Source of the DNA: Rhodococcus sp. KBS0724
GTDB taxonomy: Bacteria > Actinomycetota > Actinomycetes > Mycobacteriales > Mycobacteriaceae
DNA: 64,000 nt
Direction: 5' to 3'
Assembly: GCF_005938745.2 (NCBI RefSeq)
Contig: NZ_VCBX02000001.1
Location: 5,718,501-5,782,500 of the forward strand
The translations under genes were made by a program, and so were the position numbers. The notes beneath the pieces were generated by a model. The model did not search any database, was not told the origin of the DNA, and saw only the letters and a list, made by a program, of their open reading frames with translations. Below are positions 53,271 to 61,136 of the stretch, piece by piece. How positions within the stretch are numbered: position 1 is the stretch's first letter; each line of letters begins with the position of its first letter.

Positions 53271-54433
53271 TTGACCCTCTTTTCGCGAACGAGACCCAAG
53301 CCGATGGTGCCGACCATGTCGCGCAGAACTTCGTTGACGCCGCCGCCGAAGGTGTTCACGACACCCTGACGCGAGATCTGCTCGATCTGACCGGCAAGCA
53401 GCGCGCCCGGAGACTCGGGGCGGATGCGTCCGGCGGAGCCGAGAATTCCCAGCAGGGTGCGGTAGACGTCGACGTGGGTTTCGGTGCCGTACGTCTTGGT
53501 GGCACCCGCGTCGGCTCCGGAGAGCGCGTCCTGCGCCACGGCGGCCGTCATCTTCCAGTTCAGCAGCCGCATCGCTTCGAGCTTGGCATGTGTGCGCGCA
53601 AAGTCCTGCTGGACCCACGGGATGTCGATGGCGCCGTTTTCCTTGGCCCAGTCCAGGACCAGGTTCCACAGACCGTAGGTACGGCCACCGATGGCCGCCA
53701 AGCCGATTCGCTCGTGGTTGAGCTGCGCCGTGATGAGCTGCCAGCCGCCGTTGACCTCGCCGACAACATCCTTCGACGGGACGCGAATCCCGGAGTAGTA
53801 GGTCGACGTCACCATCAGACCGCCGACGGTGTTGATCGGTGACCACTCGAAGCCTGCGTCCTCGGTGGGGACGATCAGGATCGAGATACCCTTGTGCTTG
53901 GGGGCGTCCGCGTCGGTGCGGCAAGCCAGCCACACGTAGTCGGCAGTGTTGGCGCCACTGGTGAAGATCTTGTTGCCGTCGACGATCCACTCGTCACCGT
54001 CGAGGACCGCACGGGTCTTGAGCGAAGCCAAGTCGGTTCCGGCCTCCGGCTCGGTGTACCCGATGGCAAAAACGATATCGCCGGCCAGAATGCCGGGCAG
54101 GAATCGTTCCTTCTGCTCTTCGGTGCCGTACTTCATCAACGTCGGCCCGACGGTATTGACCGTCACGAAGGGGAACGGCAGTCCAGCGCGCTGAACCTCG
54201 TCGAAGAACACGAACTGCTCCTCGATGGAGCGACCCTGGCCACCGAACTCCTTGGGCCAGCCGATACCGAGCCAGCCGTCCTTGCCCAGCAACTTCACGA
54301 TTTCACGGAAGTACTCGCCGCCCACACCTTGTTCACCGGCAGCGCGGCGCTTCTCCTCCGGCAGCAGCGTCGCGAAATACGCGCGCAGCTCCTTGCGGAG
54401 CTCCTGCTGCTCGGGCGATTCCCTCAGATCCAT
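53267..54433 (-). CDS. chsE2: acyl-CoA dehydrogenase subunit, ChsE2/FadE29 type, 388 aa
   Basis: Full-length acyl-CoA dehydrogenase: IGWPKEFGGQGRSIEEQFVFFDEVQRAG, FAIGYTEPEAGTDLASLKTRAV (FAD/substrate loop), NHERIGLAAIGGRTYGLWNLVLDWA and QGVVNTFGGGVNEVLRDMVGTIGLGL. In the steroid pathway ChsE1-ChsE2 oxidises the three-carbon propionate side-chain CoA ester. The ATG at 54433 has AGGAGA 6 bases upstream. First gene of the six-gene side-chain operon. Confidence 0.9.
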   Translation of the reverse strand: MDLRESPEQQELRKELRAYFATLLPEEKRRAAGEQGVGGEYFREIVKLLGKDGWLGIGWPKEFGGQGRSIEEQFVFFDEVQRAGLPFPFVTVNTVGPTLMKYGTEEQKERFLPGILAGDIVFAIGYTEPEAGTDLASLKTRAVLDGDEWIVDGNKIFTSGANTADYVWLACRTDADAPKHKGISILIVPTEDAGFEWSPINTVGGLMVTSTYYSGIRVPSKDVVGEVNGGWQLITAQLNHERIGLAAIGGRTYGLWNLVLDWAKENGAIDIPWVQQDFARTHAKLEAMRLLNWKMTAAVAQDALSGADAGATKTYGTETHVDVYRTLLGILGSAGRIRPESPGALLAGQIEQISRQGVVNTFGGGVNEVLRDMVGTIGLGLVREKRVK

Positions 54434-54568
54434 CGCTGTTCTCCTATGGCATTCATGGCTGGCAACTCTTGGGCTGGACGCTATCCAGATGCACATCGGG
54501 TCGCTGAATATGTCTCGTTGAGCGGGAGGAACAAACATGAGCGCGGTCACATGCGCTGGGATGGGTGC

Positions 54569-55021
54569 ATGGAATCCTCGGATCGCGTCGCACTCACCGA
54601 CTTGGCTGCCAGATATGCGCAGGCTGTCGACAGGCGAAATCCCACCGCTCTCGCCGCCTTGTTCACCGAAGACGCCAGGTTCGTCCTGCCGCCGGCGTTG
54701 AACGGCACCGACGCTCCGACGGAGATCCAGGGCAATACGGTGGTTGCGTCGTCGGTAGTCGACGCCGTCTCTCACCTGCACTCGACGCGACACATCGTGC
54801 AGCAGCAGGTCCTCGATTCGGACAGCGCCACCACCGCACACGGCGAGGCGTACTGCTCCGCGCACCACATCTATCCTCGCGGCGACGGGTATCGGAACAA
54901 CCGAATCGAGATTCGCTACCAGGACAGCTTCGAGAAGGTCGACGGGTCGTGGTTCTTCTCGCGCCGCGAACTTGTTGTCGACTTCGCCGAAGACGTTCCC
55001 GTCATACTCCTCGGCAAGTAG
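54569..55021 (+). CDS. NTF2/SnoaL-like protein, 150 aa
   Basis: Single NTF2-like fold: VALTDLAARYAQAVDRRNPTALAALFTEDARFVLPPAL, then HLHSTRHIVQQQVL, a strand-rich middle with AHGEAYCSAHHIY, and SWFFSRRELVVDFAEDV. Length and pattern are typical of SnoaL_4/ketosteroid-isomerase-like proteins, which include steroid isomerases and dehydratases. It is divergent from the side-chain operon with no clear shared operator. ATG 54569 or 54551 could be the start. Confidence 0.75.
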   Translation: MESSDRVALTDLAARYAQAVDRRNPTALAALFTEDARFVLPPALNGTDAPTEIQGNTVVASSVVDAVSHLHSTRHIVQQQVLDSDSATTAHGEAYCSAHHIYPRGDGYRNNRIEIRYQDSFEKVDGSWFFSRRELVVDFAEDVPVILLGK

Positions 55022-55030
55022 TGGCGAGCG

Positions 55031-56251
55031 TCAACTCGCAATCATGGCGATGGCTGTTCGCAGCCCACGACGCTTACCGGTGTGCGGGTCGACGCCGAAC
55101 ACTTCCTTGATGCCGCCCCGGACGCGGAACTTCAGCTCGGAGTGCGTTTCCGGTGCGTCGTCCTGAGAGGCGGAGAGAAACCTGTTGGGAAGCGACAACT
55201 TCCAGATGGTGCGCAGTGTCAGTCCGTACTGCTTCCACAACGGGCCTGTTGTGTACGGAAGATCGTACTTTTCACACAATTCACGAAGCGGCACAGCAAT
55301 TTCCGAGTATCGATTGCTCGGCAAGTCGGGAAAGCAATGATGCTCGATCTGATAGCAGAGGTTACCGCTCATGAATGCCATGACCGGTCCGGCGTGAAAG
55401 TTTGCCGAGCCGAGCATCTGCCGTAAGTACCACTGTGCGCGCGATTCGTTCTCGAATTCCGCGAGCGTGAATTTCTCGGCTCCGTCCGGAAAGTGCCCGC
55501 AGAAGATGACTGCGTAACTCCAGTAGTTGCGAATGAGATTCGCAACGAAATTTGCCGTCAGTGTGGTCTTCCAAGCTGGACCGGTCAGAGCCGGATACAG
55601 AATGTAATCTTTGGTCACTTGCCGTGCGATCTTCTTGCCGACTTCCTTTGCCATCTCGGATTTGTCGGACCACTTCACCTCCCCTTTACGGAGTTTGTCC
55701 GTCTCCAGATGGTGAAGTGCCACTCCCCATTCGAACAGAGTCGCCAGCACAAAATTGGTGATCGGCTGGAACAGGTAGTCCGCGTGCCACTTCTGATCTC
55801 GCGTAACGCGCATGATGCCGTAGCCCACGTCATTGTCGAGACCGACGATATTGGTGAACTTGTGATGGGTGAAGTTGTGCGAGTGCTTCCAACCCGAAGA
55901 CGGACAAGTGTTATCCCACTCCCAGTTACTCGAGTGAATTTCGGGATCGTTCATCCAATCCCACTGACCGTGAATGATGTTGTGGCCGAGTTCCATGTTC
56001 TCGATGATCTTGCCGGCCCCCAGAAGCGCCGTCCCCAGTATCCACGCAGGCTTCTTCCTGCTGGCAAACAGGACAACACGACCGGCCACCATCAGAGAGC
56101 GTTGAAACGCGATAGTTCGCAGAACGTATCGAGCGTCACGCGCACCGCGCTTCTCCTCGATGTCGAGTCGAATAGCATCGAGTTCACGCCCGAGTGCCTC
56201 GACATCTCCTTCAGTCAGGTGCGCATATTCCTTGATATCGGTGATCGCCAC
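55031..56251 (-). CDS. membrane fatty-acid desaturase, DesA3 type, 406 aa
   Basis: Integral membrane di-iron desaturase. Histidine boxes are ENMELGHNIIHGQWDWMND, SGWKHSHNFTHHKFTNIVG and NLCYQIEHHCFPDLPSNRY. Hydrophobic helices lie near residues 55-80 and 215-250. Homologous mycobacterial DesA3 makes oleoyl-CoA with an oxidoreductase partner; no such partner is adjacent here. Convergent with the SnoaL-like gene with a 9-bp gap. Symbol withheld because several paralogues exist in rhodococci. Confidence 0.88.
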   Translation of the reverse strand: MAITDIKEYAHLTEGDVEALGRELDAIRLDIEEKRGARDARYVLRTIAFQRSLMVAGRVVLFASRKKPAWILGTALLGAGKIIENMELGHNIIHGQWDWMNDPEIHSSNWEWDNTCPSSGWKHSHNFTHHKFTNIVGLDNDVGYGIMRVTRDQKWHADYLFQPITNFVLATLFEWGVALHHLETDKLRKGEVKWSDKSEMAKEVGKKIARQVTKDYILYPALTGPAWKTTLTANFVANLIRNYWSYAVIFCGHFPDGAEKFTLAEFENESRAQWYLRQMLGSANFHAGPVMAFMSGNLCYQIEHHCFPDLPSNRYSEIAVPLRELCEKYDLPYTTGPLWKQYGLTLRTIWKLSLPNRFLSASQDDAPETHSELKFRVRGGIKEVFGVDPHTGKRRGLRTAIAMIAS

Positions 56252-56362
56252 TGTGCTCTCTCCTGTCGCGGGGCCGGTTCGTCGGACGGTACCCCCGAGA
56301 ATCGCCGGTGAAACGTCGGCCCGCGCTATACGTGCGTCACCGCAGAATCTGTGCCAGCATCA

Positions 56363-57574
56363 ATGAGCGTGAGCACCGACAACCAGATCACTATCCGAAC
56401 TGCCACTGAAGCCGATTGGCCGGCGATCCAGTTGCTCGACTCCACGGGGTTCGGGTTCCATCCGTCGACAGCCGACAAAACACTCACCCGCACGCTGTAC
56501 CGCCCCGAAGACACCGTTGTCGCGACCGAGGGTGATCAAGTGGTCGGGCTGGCCATCGAGTTCGACATGGAATTCACCGTTCCCGGTGGGCATCAGCTGC
56601 CGACTCGCGGAATCACCTGGGTATCCGTCGCCCCGACGCACCGTCGCCGCGGGATCCTACGATCGATGTTCGTCCGGCTGCACCAACACATCGCGTCGAC
56701 CGGCGCGCCCCTGGTAGCTCTGACGGCCAGCGACGCGCGCATCTACAACCGGTTCGGTTACGGCCCCGCAACCGTCAGTGAGAACATCACGATCGATCGA
56801 CGTTTTGCCGACTTCCGCCGCGAAGCACCGACCGGCAGCGGTGTGCGGATCACCGACGCGCAGACCGCAGCCACGTTGCTGCCGGCAATCTACGACCGCT
56901 GGCGCCTCGTCACTCCCGGCGCGCAAAGGCGTCCACAGGCGCATTGGGATTTCACTTTTGCCGACCCGTCGGACCATCGCGCCGGCGCGTCCGGGCTGTT
57001 CTTTCTGACACATCCCGACGGCTACGTTTCCTACCGCCACCGAAGCGACGGCCCCGACAGCGTCGTCGATATCGCCGAGTTCGTTGCGATCGACGTCGAC
57101 GCGTATGCCGCGCTGTGGCGGACGATGTGCGGGCTCGATCTCGTGACCCGTATCGAGGCCGAACAGCATCCAGATGATCCGCTGCGATTGATGCTGACGG
57201 ACTACCGCTCGGTCCGGACAACCCGTCGATCCGACCGTCTGTGGATGCGGATCATGGACGTTCCAGCGGCGCTCGAAGCTCGTGAATATGCCGCTGACCT
57301 CGACACTGTCATCAAGATCGAGGATCCGTTCCTCGACGCGGGCGGCACGTTCGCGCTCAGCATTCGCGGCGGCAAGGCCACCTGCCGACCCACGGACGCC
57401 GATGCCAGAATCACGATGCCGTCCGATGTCTTGTCCAGCATCTACCTGGGTTCACACCAGGCCCGGATCTTCGCGGCAGCAGGCCGCGTCCAGGCCTCGA
57501 CCGCTCAGGAGATACGGGACGTCGACTTTGCTTTCGGTACCACCCGCCCCGCAGTGATGGGATATGGTTTCTGA
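56363..57574 (+). CDS. eis: Eis-type GNAT N-acetyltransferase, 403 aa
   Basis: Three-part Eis architecture. The first GNAT domain has the acetyl-CoA motif GITWVSVAPTHRRRGILRSMF (about residues 79-99) and a TASDARIYNRFGYGPAT segment. A second GNAT-like region follows and an SCP2-like C-terminal domain (KIEDPFLDAGGTFALSIRGGK) ends in GYGF, where the C-terminal carboxylate acts as base in the family. Eis enzymes acetylate aminoglycosides and other amines in mycobacteria. The ATG at 56363 (MSVSTD) is chosen. Single gene. Function in Rhodococcus is inferred. Confidence 0.87.
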   Translation: MSVSTDNQITIRTATEADWPAIQLLDSTGFGFHPSTADKTLTRTLYRPEDTVVATEGDQVVGLAIEFDMEFTVPGGHQLPTRGITWVSVAPTHRRRGILRSMFVRLHQHIASTGAPLVALTASDARIYNRFGYGPATVSENITIDRRFADFRREAPTGSGVRITDAQTAATLLPAIYDRWRLVTPGAQRRPQAHWDFTFADPSDHRAGASGLFFLTHPDGYVSYRHRSDGPDSVVDIAEFVAIDVDAYAALWRTMCGLDLVTRIEAEQHPDDPLRLMLTDYRSVRTTRRSDRLWMRIMDVPAALEAREYAADLDTVIKIEDPFLDAGGTFALSIRGGKATCRPTDADARITMPSDVLSSIYLGSHQARIFAAAGRVQASTAQEIRDVDFAFGTTRPAVMGYGF

Positions 57575-57640
57575 CTTCCCGAACACTTCGGCGCGAGCGA
57601 TTTTTATGCTCATCGGCACCAACCCGGTTAGCCTCGACCA

Positions 57641-58180
57641 ATGGCGTTTGTAGGAAAACTGGTCAATTGGCTTCCTGAGAAGATTCTCGTGCGGGTTCTG
57701 CCGCACGCGGAGATGCTCAAGTTTCTGGTGGTCGGCGGCATAGCCTTCATCGTCACCACCGTGCTGTTCTTCGGCATCAAGTGGACCGTTCTGCCGCAAC
57801 ATCCGGTTACCGCCAACATCATCGCAGTCCTGGTCGCGACGGTCCTGTCGTACGTCTTGAACCGTGAATGGTCGTTCGCAGAGCGCGGTGGGCGCCAGCG
57901 TCACCACGAAGCGGCACTGTTCTTCATCGTCGCCGGTATCGGCTTGGCCATCAACCAGGTTCCGCTCTGGATCTCGAGCTACGTTTTCGACCTCCGTCAG
58001 CCCAATGTCTCCGTGTTGATGGAGAACTTCGCCGACTTCATCAGTGGATCCATCATCGGCACCCTGCTTGCAACGGCCTTCCGTTGGTGGGCGATGCGCA
58101 AATTCGTCTTCCCGGAAGAATCCACGAATGGCGAAATGATCCTCGATGCAGAAGCGACGGACGCTCCTTCACTCGACTGA
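57641..58180 (+). CDS. GtrA-like four-helix membrane protein, 179 aa
   Basis: GtrA family: LKFLVVGGIAFIVTTVLFFGIKW, an ANIIAVLVATVLSYVLNREWSFAERG signature and two further membrane helices near ALFFIVAGIGLAINQVPLW and ISGSIIGTLLATAFRWWAMRKFVF. These small proteins are thought to flip prenyl-phosphate-linked sugars during cell-envelope polysaccharide assembly. Ends with an acidic tail. No glycosyltransferase partner is adjacent. Confidence 0.87.
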   Translation: MAFVGKLVNWLPEKILVRVLPHAEMLKFLVVGGIAFIVTTVLFFGIKWTVLPQHPVTANIIAVLVATVLSYVLNREWSFAERGGRQRHHEAALFFIVAGIGLAINQVPLWISSYVFDLRQPNVSVLMENFADFISGSIIGTLLATAFRWWAMRKFVFPEESTNGEMILDAEATDAPSLD

Positions 58181-58360
58181 CTCCGACAGCAACCGGGGAG
58201 CATCACTCACCAGCAAACTTCGTCAATATTTGCACTATTCCAACCTTCCCGAAAGGTGCAAATAGCCCCGAATCTTTTGTGTAGCATTTCGGCCGTCAAA
58301 GCCTTTTCGGAATTGTTTCCGACAAGCTTGGTTCTCGCCGCACAAAAGAATGGAATCACA

Positions 58361-59665
58361 ATGAGAGAGACTGTGTTTTCGTATATTTCGGGGGAATCGT
58401 CAACAAAGAATCGACATTCGAAACAGACCGTTTGTTTTCTCATCGCAGTCATTGTCATGTCGATGGGAATACTCGTGTTTTCACCGCCTGCCGCGGATGC
58501 CGCAGTGATCGGCGCGGTCAAGACACCAAACGGGCGATGCCTGGAGAACAAGTGGGGCGTGACGTCGGACGGCAACCCGGTGCAGATCTACGACTGCAAC
58601 GGCAGCGCTGCGCAGATCTGGAGCACTGAAACCGATGGAACTATTCGCGTACAGACAAAATGCCTGGGGCCGCAGGGTGGTTCCCTGGTGGCAGGGACCG
58701 TCCTGGTCATATCGAATTGCACAGGCGCAACATTCCAACGATGGACTTCCGGCCCCGGAGGCACGGTTCGAAGCCAGGTCAACGGACTCTGCGTCGAGAA
58801 TCGCGGCGGAATCAACGCAAACGGCAATCCCGCGGTGGTCCAGGTATGCGATGGAACGCAGGCCCAGAGCTGGTCTTACGCAGGGGCCGTCGTGACGCCG
58901 CCGTCTCCGTCCGGGGTTTCGGTACCGGTCGGCAATCTCAACGGATGGCGTCAGATCTTCTACGACGATTTCACCAAAGATGCTGCGCTGGGCACCTGGG
59001 CAAGTACTTGTGATCCCAACAAGATCGTCTATACCGGTGCGCAAGGACAAAAGTGGCGAGCCTACCCGTCTTGTTATCTCGATACGTACCAGAAGCGACC
59101 GTATCGCTCCGACCAAGTTCTCAGCGTTAAGAATGGCGTGCTCAATTTCAATCTGCACAATGTCAACGGACAACCGGCAGGAGCAAGTCCGTCACCCGTC
59201 ATCAACGGCCAGAATCAAAATCAAACCTACGGCCGTTACTCAGCGAGATTCAAGGTCGACAATCCGAATCTCAATGAATATTACGTCGCCTGGTTGTTAT
59301 GGCCGCAGTCCGAAGTGTGGCCACGCGACGGTGAATTCGACTTCCCGGAAGGTGGTCTGTCCGGCACCGCTGGAGGTTTCCACCACTACTCCGGCGCCGG
59401 TTCCTGTGTAGGCGGATGTCAGGAATTGGCAACAGACATCGGAGCACGGTTCACCGACTGGCACACATACACGATCGAGTGGTCGCCAGGGCGGATCAAG
59501 TATTTACTCGACGACCAGGTAGTGCTGGAAAGCACCTCATGGGTTCCGTCCACGCCGATGCGCTGGCAATTGCAGACCGAGACAAAAGGCGCGGGAACCA
59601 GCAACGGGAACCTGATGCTCGATTGGGTCTCGGTGTACGCCTACGACACGAGCGCGCGGCCGTAA
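58361..59665 (+). CDS. secreted GH16 glycoside hydrolase with N-terminal ricin-type lectin, 434 aa
   Basis: A long n-region then a hydrophobic signal segment (VCFLIAVIVMSMGILVF, cleaved after ADA about residue 47). Residues about 50-175 form a beta-trefoil with three QxW-type repeats (AAQIW, FQRW, AQSWSYA). A short Pro/Ser linker precedes a GH16 domain with the catalytic ExDxxE motif in WPRDGEFDFPEGG. Such enzymes cut beta-1,3/1,4-glucans or galactans. The ATG at 58361 is chosen. The 150 bases upstream are unusually A+T-rich. A terminator follows. Confidence 0.85.
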   Translation: MRETVFSYISGESSTKNRHSKQTVCFLIAVIVMSMGILVFSPPAADAAVIGAVKTPNGRCLENKWGVTSDGNPVQIYDCNGSAAQIWSTETDGTIRVQTKCLGPQGGSLVAGTVLVISNCTGATFQRWTSGPGGTVRSQVNGLCVENRGGINANGNPAVVQVCDGTQAQSWSYAGAVVTPPSPSGVSVPVGNLNGWRQIFYDDFTKDAALGTWASTCDPNKIVYTGAQGQKWRAYPSCYLDTYQKRPYRSDQVLSVKNGVLNFNLHNVNGQPAGASPSPVINGQNQNQTYGRYSARFKVDNPNLNEYYVAWLLWPQSEVWPRDGEFDFPEGGLSGTAGGFHHYSGAGSCVGGCQELATDIGARFTDWHTYTIEWSPGRIKYLLDDQVVLESTSWVPSTPMRWQLQTETKGAGTSNGNLMLDWVSVYAYDTSARP

Positions 59666-59677
59666 CCTCAAAACGCG

Positions 59678-59712
59678 AGAAGGTCCGCGTGCCACTGGCA
59701 CGCGGACCTTCT
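59678..59712. terminator. terminator shared by the GH16 gene and the small-peptide genes
   Basis: AGAAGGTCCGCGTGCC pairs perfectly with GGCACGCGGACCTTCT around a 3-base loop (16-bp stem). It lies 12 bases after the GH16 stop and 21 bases after the end of the 41-residue peptide gene on the other strand, so it can act in both directions. Confidence 0.85.
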
Positions 59713-59733
59713 GCAGGTGAATCCGATGCGGAA

Positions 59734-59859
59734 CTAGCTCAGTCCACCGAAAACAACGACGAGGCTGTTCACGGTGTTCGTGAGTGATTCGAACACACCC
59801 TTGAGAACGAGGTCTGCACTGCCGACCGGGATCATCAGAATTGTGGAAAGGGAACCCAT
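59734..59859 (-). CDS. 41-residue amphipathic peptide, possible PorA/PorH-like envelope peptide
   Basis: Begins MGSLSTILMIPVGSADLVLK and ends VVVFGGLS. A textbook ribosome binding site, GGAGG, lies 6 bases before the ATG. There is no signal peptide, but the whole peptide is hydrophobic/amphipathic. Its start (MGS[L/I]S) and Gly/Ser end match the next small gene. Tandem signal-less peptides of this size are known as O-mycoloylated porins (PorA/PorH) in Corynebacteriales. That assignment is an inference from size, composition and arrangement only. Confidence 0.6.
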   Translation of the reverse strand: MGSLSTILMIPVGSADLVLKGVFESLTNTVNSLVVVFGGLS

Positions 59860-59984
59860 TGTGTGCCTCCATGATTGACCAGGCCGAAGGAACGGCCCGC
59901 AAAGAAAGTTGATCGCGCTCGGATAGGAGCGCAGTGTGAAGTGCGGTGGCGACTACCGAGAGTCACCGCAGTCCGGGCGCGCTA

Positions 59985-60077
59985 TCAGCTACCGAACGCT
60001 CCACCGAGCACACCGAGGAGGTACTTGAATGCAGCCAATGACTGGCTCTGAGCGAGAAGATCCGAGATCGATCCCAT
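59985..60077 (-). CDS. 30-residue amphipathic peptide, tandem partner of the preceding
   Basis: Begins MGSISDLLAQSQSLAAFKYL and ends GGAFGS. AAGGAG lies 7 bases before the ATG at 60077, a strong ribosome binding site for so short a frame. A longer in-frame reading to 60200 has no such site and odd composition, so the short form is preferred. It is upstream of and co-oriented with the 41-residue gene, 125 bp away. No known family is certain; PorA/PorH-like porin peptides are one option. Confidence 0.55.
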   Translation of the reverse strand: MGSISDLLAQSQSLAAFKYLLGVLGGAFGS

Positions 60078-60123
60078 GTGAAACTCCTTATGTGAAAATA
60101 ATGTGAAGCGGGTTGCTGTACTT

Positions 60124-60157
60124 GCATTTTCGCTGATCACAGGACAGCAGAAAATGC
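60124..60157 (-). promoter_or_regulatory. hairpin in the leader or promoter of the small-peptide genes
   Basis: GCATTTTC-GCTG pairs with CAGC-A-GAAAATGC with a single bulge and a 9-base loop. It lies 47-80 bases upstream of the 30-residue peptide start. It may stabilise the transcript or be an operator. Confidence 0.4.
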
Positions 60158-60305
60158 TTATGCCCGAGCTGTTCACCCAAGCATCATCGGATGCTAACAC
60201 CGCGATCGAGCGCTGTGGGGTGCTACGAATTTGCCCTCAGGTGGTCAGGCCGCAGCCCGGATCACCACTACGTTCCGAGTGCCACCGGTTCGACGCCGCC
60301 GAGCT

Positions 60306-61136
60306 TTACTCCGTCTTCTGAAGCGTCGCCATCAATTTCGGGCCATCGACAACGCGGCCGAGAAATCGGTCGGCGTCGGGATCGGTGGCAAGCCACACCG
60401 CGGCCGCGGCCGGAACCGACGCCGGTGTGGCGGCAAACCCGGCGTCCACGATCGCGTCCGCGCCGCCGCGAGCTTTACCTGATTCCGTGATCACAAACCC
60501 CGGACTGAGATTGAATGCCTTGATTCCGGCGCCGCGGTACTCCGCATTGATCGCACCGGCGATCCGCCCGAAGCCGGCCTTCGACGCGGCGTACGACAAG
60601 CCCCAGCCGCCTTCACCAGGAGGCGCCGGTGGGTCCATGGTGGCCGAACCGGATGCGAGGCCGATGACAACACCGTTGCCGCTCTTCACCATCGACGGCA
60701 GGACCACCTGGACCAACGCGAGCTGGTGGAGATAGTTTCCGACAACCATCGCCTGGGCATCGTCGATCTCGATGTCGAGAATCCGGTCCATGTTGCCGAC
60801 TGTCTGTGCGTAGGCGTTGTTGACCAGCACATCTACCCGGCCCCACTCGCGCAGGACACGCTCCCCCGCCGCAACAACCGATGCCCGATCGAGAAGGTCC
60901 ATCGGAACCGCCAATGCCCGCACGCCGCAGGCCTCGATTTCGGCAACCGTCGTCTCGAGGCTTCCGGTAACAGGGATAACCTGCTCGCCGTCGCGCGTTC
61001 GCGGTGCCGCGCGGCCGTCACCTTCACGAACGGTGCGGGCAGTGATCGCGACATCGAAACCGGCGCGAGCAAACGCCAGCGCGCACTCGCGGCCGATACC
61101 GCGAGAAGCGCCGGTTACCAGTGCTACTCGGTTCAC
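60306..61136 (-). CDS. SDR oxidoreductase, 276 aa
   Basis: Classical SDR: ALVTGASRGIGRECALAFARAG, a RTVREGDGRAAPRT insert, NNAY in place of NNAG, a serine region GLASGSATMDPP, catalytic YAASK, and FNLSPGFVITESG. The length and VREGDGRA insert recall SDRs of the FadD17/FadE26-27 side-chain gene neighbourhood. It overlaps the upstream acyl-CoA ligase stop by four bases, so the two work together, probably on a steroid or acyl-CoA derivative. Confidence 0.85.
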   Translation of the reverse strand: MNRVALVTGASRGIGRECALAFARAGFDVAITARTVREGDGRAAPRTRDGEQVIPVTGSLETTVAEIEACGVRALAVPMDLLDRASVVAAGERVLREWGRVDVLVNNAYAQTVGNMDRILDIEIDDAQAMVVGNYLHQLALVQVVLPSMVKSGNGVVIGLASGSATMDPPAPPGEGGWGLSYAASKAGFGRIAGAINAEYRGAGIKAFNLSPGFVITESGKARGGADAIVDAGFAATPASVPAAAAVWLATDPDADRFLGRVVDGPKLMATLQKTE

